Assembly: GCA_025370055.1 (NCBI GenBank)
Contig: CP073041.1
Span: 2,480,001 to 2,544,000 of the forward strand
Length of the DNA stretch: 64,000 nt
DNA from: Woronichinia naegeliana WA131
Lineage (GTDB): Bacteria; Cyanobacteriota; Cyanobacteriia; Cyanobacteriales; Microcystaceae
Reading direction: 5' to 3'
Positions 25,037 to 32,730 of this stretch are shown piece by piece (the first letter of the stretch is position 1; every line of letters begins with the position of its first letter). Below the pieces are notes generated by a model that worked only from the letters and a program-made list of their open reading frames with translations, was not told where the DNA came from and made no database searches. The position numbers were made by a program, and so were the translations under genes.

Positions 25037-25324
25037 GAAGAATTTAATAACTTAATCGTCTGTTGAGAAGAAAAATCAATTTTTAGTTTAATAGTAAAGA
25101 AGGGTTACTAGTACTTGATGCCATAAATTGATCGGAGAATAGATCCGTCACGGTTTGAAGAGACAAAACCTAAAATTAGATTGATTTATGTTATTTAATA
25201 CTAGTAACCAGCGATCCTAAAAAAATCTTCCCGAGGAAAGTATTCCTAAAAAAAGAGAGTTTCAAATCTTCGTCAGTATGATGTGTGCGACATTTGCCTC
25301 AGCATCACAATAACAAATCAACGA
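25037..25324. other. Intergenic region, AT-rich
   Basis: About 290 bp between the secreted CsbD-less paralogue and the small csbD gene. It presumably carries the promoter of the former. No motif or RNA was recognised. Confidence 0.3.
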
Positions 25325-25507
25325 CTAGTCGATAGCCTTTTTTACAGAATCCTTGGCATCTTCAACAGAGTGACGAATTTTTGCCTCTGCTTGTTTTGCC
25401 TTGCCTTCTGCCTGATCTTTAGGATCTCCACTGAGATTGCCTAAGCCTTCTTGAACTTTACCTTCAATATTTTTGGCAGTTGCCTTAGCTTTTTCTTGTA
25501 AACTCAT
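25325..25507 (-). CDS. CsbD family stress protein
   Basis: 60 aa with the classic CsbD layout: KATAKNIEGKVQEGLGNLSG, DPKDQAEGKAKQAEAKIRHS and a helical tail. It is cytosolic. Its 5' region is cut only 28 bp upstream of the start by the 9-bp duplication of an IS50-like element, so the native promoter region now lies beyond 27154. Expression may depend on the element. Confidence 0.9.
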   Translation of the reverse strand: MSLQEKAKATAKNIEGKVQEGLGNLSGDPKDQAEGKAKQAEAKIRHSVEDAKDSVKKAID

Positions 25508-25544
25508 GATGGACTCCTAATGGAATGTGAGGACTTTCTGACTC

Positions 25545-27145
25545 TGACTTTTCCCGTTAAGTGCGGATTGCAAGCTGCCAGCCTTGGCAAAGGTCATGCA
25601 ACTTCAACCAACCGCGCCAAAGGACTTGGATACCGAGAGGAGTTTTACGACGATGTTCAAGATAACCACCAAGAAAAGCAACAGACTCGACAGCCCAAGC
25701 AACAGTCAAAATAGGGGGAAGTTTTTGAGAGGCGGCTGCTTTTAACACCTGAAGTTGAAGAGGATTAAGAATTTCAATCGCGAGAGCATCGGGCTGGGTA
25801 CGATGAAGATAAGTAACGTGTAAAAGTTCAACAGCAATGACACTTAAAAAACCCAAAAGAGTTTTCATTCCATCAGAGGCAAGTCGATAACGCTCACTCT
25901 GACAACCAGACTTAAGGACTTTATGAAATTCTTCAACCCGCCATCGGTAGGTGTACCAACGAAGAATAGTGACAGCCATCTCAATAGTCTCAACAACTTC
26001 TGTAGTCAGAAGCATCCAAGATAAAGGAGTTTCGCCTTCGGGACAATCGATTTCTGTCGCATAAACAGCATAGACATTCAACGGGTCACGATTATCAAAA
26101 CGATAGGGAGTTCGTAGATTAACTGAGCAAAATCGGACGGCAAGCTTAACCTTCCGTGCTTTTCTTTTTCCTGTACTCGGAATCTCGATTTCTTGATGAA
26201 AACGAATCGGTTCTGATTCCAAATGTTGCCAAAGTCGTTCACTATTTTTGTCTAAACTACGATTATGAGACGCTCTGACCAGCACTCCTGTATGCTTGAG
26301 TTGACGCACTGAGTCAAAGACTTCTGAAACATCTCCTTCTCTGTCAAATACATGAATTACCCTCGTTGAACTTTCTACCTGTTTCTCACAGGTGTTTAGA
26401 GCCTCTACCCATTTGTAGGATTCTTTTTCCTCAAATGGTCTTTGACGAGCTGCTTTTCTTTGTTCTTTCTGTCTTTCTTTTTTCTGCTTCGCCGTTTCAT
26501 CTGTTGGGGGCTTTTCTTTTACCTCCCTATTCCACAGTTTTTGCCATAATAAACCTAATACTTGTCCTTTTTCTGGCTCAATTGCTAAAGCACTATGCAG
26601 TATTAATCCATTCCCTCCTTTTCCAGTCGGCCCATACCCTTCCCTTTTTTCCTTGATATTGCGATAATCTAAGAAGGTCGTATCTCCGACTGATAGCATT
26701 ATCTTATATTCTTCTACGGCGGCAGTTGTCATTTCACAGTGCGGCTCTATTATCTTGACAAAGTCTGTTTTCGGATTCCCAAAAATTCATAGGCCCTCTT
26801 TAACTCGTTTCCTCCCTTAAACACTTCTGATAAGGCTTTTCCAAACCCCTCACTTAACTTTTTCCCAATCGAGAAGGCACGATTGTTTAGCCTCTCGTCT
26901 CCCAATTCACAACTGGCAAAGTTTTTTGTCCACCATTCCAACATTTTTTGACCTGCCCTTTAAGATTTTCTCCATTTTACAGTCTCATACTCCCTTCATC
27001 CTTTGTTTTTGAAATTTGAACGATAAGCGGGATGATGGCTTCAGAATATTTTTTTCCTGTCAAGAGAATCATTACTCAAACCCTTGCCAGATAAAGCCTC
27101 TAGAAGTTTGCATTGCTGGATTTTGGACTTAACGGGAAAAGTCAG
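25545..27145 (-). mobile_element. IS4-family (IS50-like) element, 1601 bp, TSD TTTCTGACT
   Basis: The ends CTGACTTTTCCCGTTAAGT and the complementary CTTAACGGGAAAAGTCAG are flanked by the 9-bp repeat TTTCTGACT (25536-25544 and 27146-27154). A 9-bp duplication fits the IS50 group. The element lies immediately upstream of csbD. Confidence 0.92.
25557..26944 (-). pseudogene. IS50/Tn5-like transposase with a frameshift
   Basis: ORF 1 (26944-26750) starts MLEWWTKNFASCELGDERLN, the N-terminal DNA-binding domain. At a T5 run near 26785 the frame must shift by -1 to continue FGNPKTDFVKIIEPHCEMTTAA. ORF 2 then reads to 25557. It has the first Asp in LSVGDTTFLDYRN, the second in HVFDREGD, and the YREK-type motif YTYRWRVEEFHKVLKSG. 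The full protein would be about 460 aa. A missing base is more likely than programmed slippage because the run is only five T. Confidence 0.78.
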
Positions 27146-27240
27146 TTTCTGACTGAGTCGAATGAACAACTCGGTTTCTATTTCTTAAGATAATGAACGA
27201 TTGGTTTATTTCCTGTTTCATTTGATTAAATTTGTATGAA

Positions 27241-27274
27241 TTGCTTGAATATGACACAAAACTTAATCAAAAAA
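27241..27274 (-). promoter_or_regulatory. Conserved upstream motif, copy 2 (separated from csbD by IS)
   Basis: Contains ACACAAAACTTAATCAAAAA and matches copy 1 at 31 of 34 positions. If the IS50-like element is removed it lies about 125-160 bp upstream of the small csbD gene, the same distance as copy 1 from its csbD-like gene. Confidence 0.5.
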
Positions 27275-27433
27275 ATTTAAGTGTTTAAACTTTTAACTCT
27301 CCCAATCAAAATTTCCCCACCGCAAGCGACGGGTATGGAAGATGTTTTGCTCGCAAACAGACGGTTTCCATTGCAATTTTAAATTTTTCGCTGCAAGCAG
27401 CGGGGAATTAAACCCAAGAGAGATCAAGAGAGA

Positions 27434-28504
27434 TTAAAAGCAAAGACCTGTAATTTGGCAAACCATATCTTTGACTCCATCTCCAAAAGTAGAAGAGCCA
27501 TTGGGTTGATTATAGTTATCATTATTGTTTTGGTTGTTAGCTTCAGGGCTATTGGCAATTTCATTACTAATATCCTCAAAACTTCTGCCATTATTAATGG
27601 CATTGCGATAGCTTTGTAATCCTTTAGCATCAGCATTTCGCCCTAAATACTCTCGGTATAAATTGTTGATAGCTTGATTAAATTCTTGGCTACTCACTAA
27701 ATTGCGGCGTGCTTGGGCTAACGACCAGCTTTGATTATAATTTCTTAAGTCATTAGCGTTGGCATTACGCCCTAAGACCTGGACATAGAGATCATTAATT
27801 TCATTCGCATTGTTATACGATTGGTTATAATTCCCATTATTACGAGGTCGATTATAGTTGCCATTGTTGTAATTGCCATTGTTACGGGGGGAATTGTAAT
27901 CATTATTATTGTAATTCCCATTATTTTGATTTCTGTTGAGAGACTCAGGACTATTCGCAATTTCATTCCTGACTGCCTCAAAACTTACACCATTAATAAC
28001 GGCGTTTCGATAACCCTGCAATCCACTGGCATCAGCATTTCGACCTAAATACTCTCGATAGATATTGTTGATCGCTTGATTAAATTCCTGACTGTTAGCC
28101 AGATTAAGGCGTGCTTGAGCTAATGACCAGCCCTGATTATTAATCGTTTGACTATAATTTCTTAAATCCTTCGAGTTGGCATTACGTCCTAAAACCTGAA
28201 CATAAAGAGTATTAATTTCATTAGAATTATTACTAGACCAGTTGTCATTATTATTATTATTAGATTGATACCGAAAACTACCGTAATTTTGACAATTAAT
28301 CACGTTCTGATCACGGAAACAACTAATATTGGCGCGACTACGATTATTGTTATTAGAGCTATACTGAAAGCTGCCATAGTTAGGGCAACTAATTACATTG
28401 CGATCGCGGACACAGGTAATACGTTGAGACTGAGCTAAGGCTGGGAAAGAATAGATTAAACTAGCGGTTAGAATAGTAGCAGCTGATAAGATAAGTGGTT
28501 TCAT
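27434..28504 (-). CDS. Secreted Asn-rich protein with two DUF4214 domains
   Basis: 356 aa. A signal peptide ends near FPALAQS. Two short Cys-containing repeats follow (ITCVRDRNVISCPNYGSFQY and a partner at about 58-78). Then come two DUF4214-type domains (about 97-190 and 240-320, each with LYVQVLGRNAN and YREYLGRNAD), separated by an Asn/Tyr/Gly-rich low-complexity linker, and a C-terminal CQITGLC. DUF4214 occurs in extracellular and S-layer-associated proteins. The Asn-rich linkers come from AAT/AAC-rich repeats that may vary in length. Exact role unknown. Confidence 0.78.
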   Translation of the reverse strand: MKPLILSAATILTASLIYSFPALAQSQRITCVRDRNVISCPNYGSFQYSSNNNNRSRANISCFRDQNVINCQNYGSFRYQSNNNNNDNWSSNNSNEINTLYVQVLGRNANSKDLRNYSQTINNQGWSLAQARLNLANSQEFNQAINNIYREYLGRNADASGLQGYRNAVINGVSFEAVRNEIANSPESLNRNQNNGNYNNNDYNSPRNNGNYNNGNYNRPRNNGNYNQSYNNANEINDLYVQVLGRNANANDLRNYNQSWSLAQARRNLVSSQEFNQAINNLYREYLGRNADAKGLQSYRNAINNGRSFEDISNEIANSPEANNQNNNDNYNQPNGSSTFGDGVKDMVCQITGLCF

Positions 28505-28672
28505 TTTTAAAAATTCAAATTCTGAATAAATGCTTGAATAAGCAGTTGAATAAACGACTTATTTATACCTTGAGCCTGGCAGAGTAATGATTGATTTTCT
28601 GTTTGAATTGAGTGAATTGATAAAATAGAACGTAGTTTTTTAGATTTTCTCAAGAATTGGGCATCTAAGCAT

Positions 28673-29473
28673 CTAAGCCTTGGGAATATCGTCTATGGTC
28701 GCTTTACTAAACTGATTTTCATAGGTTGGATCTTGAGTCCCTAAATAGTTATCCCAAAAAGTAAAATAGAGACCATAGTGAACACGATATTTGAGATGAT
28801 GCAGGGAATGATGTGCTGGCCCAATAAACCATTTTCCTAGCCAATGGTGGGGAAAGGAGATTGGCAAGCGGTCAAGGCCCAGATGATTTACTACTGCCCA
28901 GACTGTCATGGTCATTAGTACGGCGATCAAGGTAATGAGATGTAGAGGAATTACAAAAACAATGCCAACTAAAAACAGTGATTGGGCGATCGCCTCGGTT
29001 GGATCAAAGGCAAAGGAAGTCCAAGGAGTCGGATAGCGCGATTTGTGATGCCCTTGGTGGAACCAGGGAAACAAAGTCGGGTGATGAAATAAACGATGGG
29101 TAAAATAAAAATATGTATCTTGCAAAATTAAAACCGCAATATAACTAATTCCAAAATACCAAATCTGATGGGGTTGAGATTCATTATATAAACGAGTCAT
29201 CCCTTCACCATAAGCGGATAAAATTAAAGCCGCCGCGATCGCAAAGACAACAGCAGATAAAATCGAAAGTTTAATATCAGATTGAATGACTTGATGAGAT
29301 GGAGAGTCAAGAGACGGTGTTCGATTATTTAAAGAGCGATTAAAAATTAAATAAAAAAGACAATAAGCTCCTCCTGCTACCAGAAAATATCGTAGTAAAA
29401 TAATGCCTAAAAAAGCAATAATATCCGTCCAAAATGAATAATTGCTCAATCTAAACTCCTTTATGCAAGACAT
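28673..29473 (-). CDS. Sterol desaturase/fatty acid hydroxylase superfamily protein
   Basis: 266 aa integral membrane di-iron oxygenase. Histidine boxes visible: HRLFHH, HQGHH and HHSLHH, plus NHLGLD. Four to five membrane helices. The start codon at 29473 directly abuts the stop of the upstream radical SAM gene, so the two are probably translated from one message and act on a common lipid or terpenoid substrate. Substrate not determinable. Confidence 0.88.
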   Translation of the reverse strand: MSCIKEFRLSNYSFWTDIIAFLGIILLRYFLVAGGAYCLFYLIFNRSLNNRTPSLDSPSHQVIQSDIKLSILSAVVFAIAAALILSAYGEGMTRLYNESQPHQIWYFGISYIAVLILQDTYFYFTHRLFHHPTLFPWFHQGHHKSRYPTPWTSFAFDPTEAIAQSLFLVGIVFVIPLHLITLIAVLMTMTVWAVVNHLGLDRLPISFPHHWLGKWFIGPAHHSLHHLKYRVHYGLYFTFWDNYLGTQDPTYENQFSKATIDDIPKA

Positions 29474-31063
29474 CTATGAACGTTTAAGCAGTAGGCGTTC
29501 TATTTGAGGTAAAACAATCGTAGCAAGAGGATCATAACCAATTTGTTGAGTAATTCTTTCCCTCGCTAAAACTCGGTATTCCCAAAAATGTTCTCCCGCC
29601 GCACAGAGACCGAGATAGAGATTTAAAATCTGAGGCTTTTTCAGTAAAATAATTGCCAGTTGTCGCCAAAATTGTCCTCGAATTTCTTGTTTACAAATCC
29701 CTTGAAGCCAGATCACCTGGGTCACTAAACGAAAACCTTTACCGAGAGGAAATTGCATGGTTTGTCGTTTTCCTGGCGGTGATCCTAAACGGAGACATTG
29801 TTCAAAACAGCGTTTTAAATAATGACGGGGTTCATACAATTTCCAAAAACCTTCCACATAATCCTCGGCAATTTCTGTTAGAGGACGAGTCGGAATAAAA
29901 TTCATCAGGGTATTTTGATCTCCTGTTAAATAAAGATGACTATTCTCCACTAAACGCTTTTCCTGTTTGAGACGATCCCAAAGAGCCGTATTCGGAAGAG
30001 CTTGCAAAACGCCTAACATCGGTTGGGGAATGGTCGTTTCTTCTACAAAGGCTTGAATTCTCGCTCCTGCCCCTGTTTTTTCCCCATCAAAACCGAGAAT
30101 AAAACCTGCATAAATTAGCATTCCTGCATCATTAATTTTGCGACAGGCCGCAACCAGAGGATTACGAGTATTTTGAACTTTAAGAGCCACCTGTAAACTG
30201 TCTTGATCAGGGGTTTCAATACCCAGAAAAACGGCATAAAATCCTGCTTCTACCATGAGGGAAAGTAATTCATCATCTTCGGCTAAATTAACAGAAGATT
30301 CGGTGATAAAGGTAAAGGGATAATGATGCTGTTTCATCCAGGGAATTAAAGCCCGAAGAAAGATTTTAACGTTGCGTTGATTACCAATAAAATTATCATC
30401 TACGACAAAGAGAGAACCCCGCCAGCCTAACTCATAAAGTCGTTGTAATTCCGCTAATATTTGGTTCGGTTCTTTCGTTCGAGGTTTACGTCCGTAGAGA
30501 GAAATAATATCGCAAAATTCACAATTAAAGGGACAGCCCCGCGAAAATTGCACTGCCATCAGTAAATACTGATCTCGTTTCAGTAAATCAAAACGAGGAA
30601 TCGGACTGAGGGTAACATCGGGTTTTTCAACAGATCGGAAAATGCCCTGGGTTTCTCCTGCGGCGATCGCCTTTAAGAAGAGTGGAACCGTTAATTCTCC
30701 TTCGTCTAAAATGAGATAATCGGCTCCAGAATCAAGAGCATTTTGAGGAACAGAGGTCGGATAAGGGCCTCCCACGGCCACTTTTTTATCTAATAAAACT
30801 GCTTTTTGAATAAGAGCCTGAAAATCTGATTTTTGGGCAATCATCGCCGAAAGAATAACCAGATCACACCATTCCCAATCGGCTTCAGTTTCTAGGTTCA
30901 CATTGCGATCAAAAAAACGAATTTCCCAACTGTCAGGCAGTAGAGCCGCAACGGTAATAATGCCGAGGGGTGGAATCACGGCTTTTAGTCCAACTAATTC
31001 CATAAAGCGATTATAAGACCAAAAAGATTGGGGAAATTGGGGATAAAGTAATAGGGCTTTCAT
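29474..31063 (-). CDS. B12-binding radical SAM protein (DUF4070 type)
   Basis: 529 aa. The N-terminal cobalamin-binding Rossmann-like domain (1-150, with VGGPYPTSVP) is followed by a radical SAM core with the cluster motif CPFNCEFC (about 180) and DDNFIGNQRNVK. The C-terminal DUF4070-like region begins around GFDGEKTGAGARI. Such enzymes methylate or rearrange unreactive carbons; the hopanoid C-2 methylase HpnP belongs to this broad family. Pairing with a membrane hydroxylase suggests lipid or terpenoid tailoring. The exact reaction is not known. Confidence 0.85.
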   Translation of the reverse strand: MKALLLYPQFPQSFWSYNRFMELVGLKAVIPPLGIITVAALLPDSWEIRFFDRNVNLETEADWEWCDLVILSAMIAQKSDFQALIQKAVLLDKKVAVGGPYPTSVPQNALDSGADYLILDEGELTVPLFLKAIAAGETQGIFRSVEKPDVTLSPIPRFDLLKRDQYLLMAVQFSRGCPFNCEFCDIISLYGRKPRTKEPNQILAELQRLYELGWRGSLFVVDDNFIGNQRNVKIFLRALIPWMKQHHYPFTFITESSVNLAEDDELLSLMVEAGFYAVFLGIETPDQDSLQVALKVQNTRNPLVAACRKINDAGMLIYAGFILGFDGEKTGAGARIQAFVEETTIPQPMLGVLQALPNTALWDRLKQEKRLVENSHLYLTGDQNTLMNFIPTRPLTEIAEDYVEGFWKLYEPRHYLKRCFEQCLRLGSPPGKRQTMQFPLGKGFRLVTQVIWLQGICKQEIRGQFWRQLAIILLKKPQILNLYLGLCAAGEHFWEYRVLARERITQQIGYDPLATIVLPQIERLLLKRS

Positions 31064-31106
31064 AGGCTTATTTCTTGTTTTGGAAGTCCCTTTGATAAAA
31101 AGGAAA

Positions 31107-31427
31107 TTAAATTACATCAAAACCACTTAAGGCTTCTACTTTTTGTCGAAAAGCAATTAAGGCATGATTTTCTTGATACTCGACTAAACCTTTGTAGATA
31201 GCTTCCGAGACTGCTTGAGACACAATCGTTTTGATTTCAACATTGGTGTTGTAGCCGACCATATCTCCCTGACGGTTGCCGTGACGACCTGCGCCTTGGA
31301 CTTGGCTAAGGGTATAACCTGTCACACCCAAATCTTGGAGGAGTTCAATAATGCGGTTTTGTAAAACGGTTTCCCCAATAATGACGACTAGCACAGCCGT
31401 CTGGGGCGATGGGGATGAAGATGACAT
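31107..31427 (-). CDS. PII-superfamily-like small protein
   Basis: 106 aa. The ferredoxin-like fold pattern of PII proteins is recognisable: AVLVVIIGETVLQNRIIELL (beta1-alpha1), GYTLSQVQGAGRHGNRQGD (T-loop region), EIKTIVSQAVSEAIYKGLVEY, then HALIAFRQKVEAL. The classic PII T-loop Tyr motif is not present, so it is a PII-like signalling protein rather than GlnB. A motif resembling the csbD upstream motif lies at about 31609-31641. Partner unknown; many PII-like proteins control a transporter. Confidence 0.7.
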   Translation of the reverse strand: MSSSSPSPQTAVLVVIIGETVLQNRIIELLQDLGVTGYTLSQVQGAGRHGNRQGDMVGYNTNVEIKTIVSQAVSEAIYKGLVEYQENHALIAFRQKVEALSGFDVI

Positions 31428-31738
31428 AGATAACCTCTAAATTTTATAGATTAAAAAAATATTGCCAGCCTTAACACATGGCGATCGCCTCCGCCGCCAT
31501 AGAGGTGATTAGAAAAATGTTCAATTTTTTAAGGGGATTTAGTGCAAACTCGAATTTGCTTGTATGGGTATCATTATAGTGGGTAGCTGTTTGACTTAGT
31601 GGTTGAATTGATTGAATTCGTATAAATTAATCAAAGAAACTATAAAACTTACCAAAAGTGGATATTGCAATAATCAGCGATCGCTTTTAGCTTAATTAGG
31701 GCTTAAAATGAGAATTAAGGCTGCCTTTCTAGATGATC
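31428..31738. other. Divergent intergenic region with motif copy 3
   Basis: About 310 bp between the PII-like gene and the Rpn-type gene. At 31609-31641 is a diverged version of the stress-gene motif (TTGATTGAATTCGTATAAAT then TAATCAAAGA). Promoters of both genes must lie here. Confidence 0.4.
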
Positions 31739-32695
31739 ATGCATACTGATACCATTTTCTATCAATTATTTCTGACCTTTCATTCTTTACTGTTTGAACT
31801 TCTCGGACAGCCACTAAAAGATGCTGCATATTATCAATTCACTTCTGCGGAAATTAAGGAAAAAGCCTTTCGTTTTGATGGAATCTTTATGCCAGAGCGA
31901 GAAGATAAACCCATCTATTTCGTGGAAGTTCAATTTCAAAATAAACCCAATTTTTACTGGGAATTAATTGCCGAGGTAAATATGTACCTCAATCAGTATA
32001 AACCTATACAAGATTGGAAAGCCGTTGCTTTATTTGCTCAACGCAATTTCGAGATAAAATCTCTAACGTTGTATCAACAGGAATTGATTGATAGCGGCCG
32101 TATTATTCGTGTTTATCTTGATGAATTGCCGTCGGGTTCGATTGGAGTCGGGTTAATTCAGTTAATTTTTGCTCAGGAGTCCCAAGCACCTAGCCTAGTA
32201 CAACAATTATTGGCAAGAGCCAAGACTGAAATTCCCGATCCTTGGGTGACACGCGGTATTATAGATTTACTAGAAACGGTGTTAGTCTCAAAATTTGCCA
32301 CATTAAGCCGTCAGGAGATTCAATCTATGTTTTTACTTAGCGATATTAAACAAACACGAGTTTATCAAGAGGCAAGACAGGAAGGTCTTCAAGAGGGTCG
32401 TCAAGAGGGTCTTCAGGAAGGTCGCAAGGAAGGTCGCAAGGAAGGTCGCAAGGAAGGTCGCAAGGAAGGTCGCAAGGAAGGTCGCAAGGAAGGTCGCAAG
32501 GAAGGTGAAAAGCAGGGAGAAATTCGCTTACTGATTCGTCAATTATCGAGACGATTTAGTACTATTGACACTCGCTGTTTGCAAATGATTAATCAACTTT
32601 CCCTAGAGCAATTAGAAGATTTAGGAGAGGCTTTATTAGATTTTGGCGATATTACGGAATTGGATAGTTGGTTAAAATCTCGTCTTGTTGAATAG
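31739..32695 (+). CDS. Rpn family PD-(D/E)xK nuclease-like protein (DUF2887) with GRKE repeats
   Basis: About 318 aa from ATG at 31739 (two codons upstream is another ATG). The N-terminal nuclease domain typical of cyanobacterial DUF2887/Rpn proteins is recognisable by [20 protein letters not shown] and IYFVEVQFQ (D...E-x-Q in place of E-x-K). A repeat linker of Glu/Gly/Arg follows, with seven perfect GRKE units, and a C-terminal DUF4351-like helical region ([14 protein letters not shown]...[14 protein letters not shown]). Rpn proteins promote recombination and may act in phage defence. Confidence 0.82.
   Translation: MHTDTIFYQLFLTFHSLLFELLGQPLKDAAYYQFTSAEIKEKAFRFDGIFMPEREDKPIYFVEVQFQNKPNFYWELIAEVNMYLNQYKPIQDWKAVALFAQRNFEIKSLTLYQQELIDSGRIIRVYLDELPSGSIGVGLIQLIFAQESQAPSLVQQLLARAKTEIPDPWVTRGIIDLLETVLVSKFATLSRQEIQSMFLLSDIKQTRVYQEARQEGLQEGRQEGLQEGRKEGRKEGRKEGRKEGRKEGRKEGRKEGEKQGEIRLLIRQLSRRFSTIDTRCLQMINQLSLEQLEDLGEALLDFGDITELDSWLKSRLVE
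32420..32503 (+). repeat. Seven perfect 12-bp tandem repeats (VNTR)
   Basis: GGTCGCAAGGAA occurs seven times without a mismatch, encoding GRKE each time. The preceding 40 bp contain degenerate units (EGLQEGRQ). Repeat number can change without frame loss because the unit is 12 bp. Confidence 0.95.
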
Positions 32696-32730
32696 AAGGC
32701 GATCGCCCCTTCAGGCAAAATTAATTCATC

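Noticed and set aside
27300-27420. GCAAGC-containing hairpins (CACCGCAAGCGACGGG, CGCTGCAAGCAGCG) as an RNA gene
   Set aside because: Short palindromes without wider structure; may be terminators or dispersed repeats, not enough for a call.
32388-32520. Tandem repeats as a CRISPR array
   Set aside because: The repeats are 12-bp, contiguous and in frame with no spacers; a coding minisatellite.
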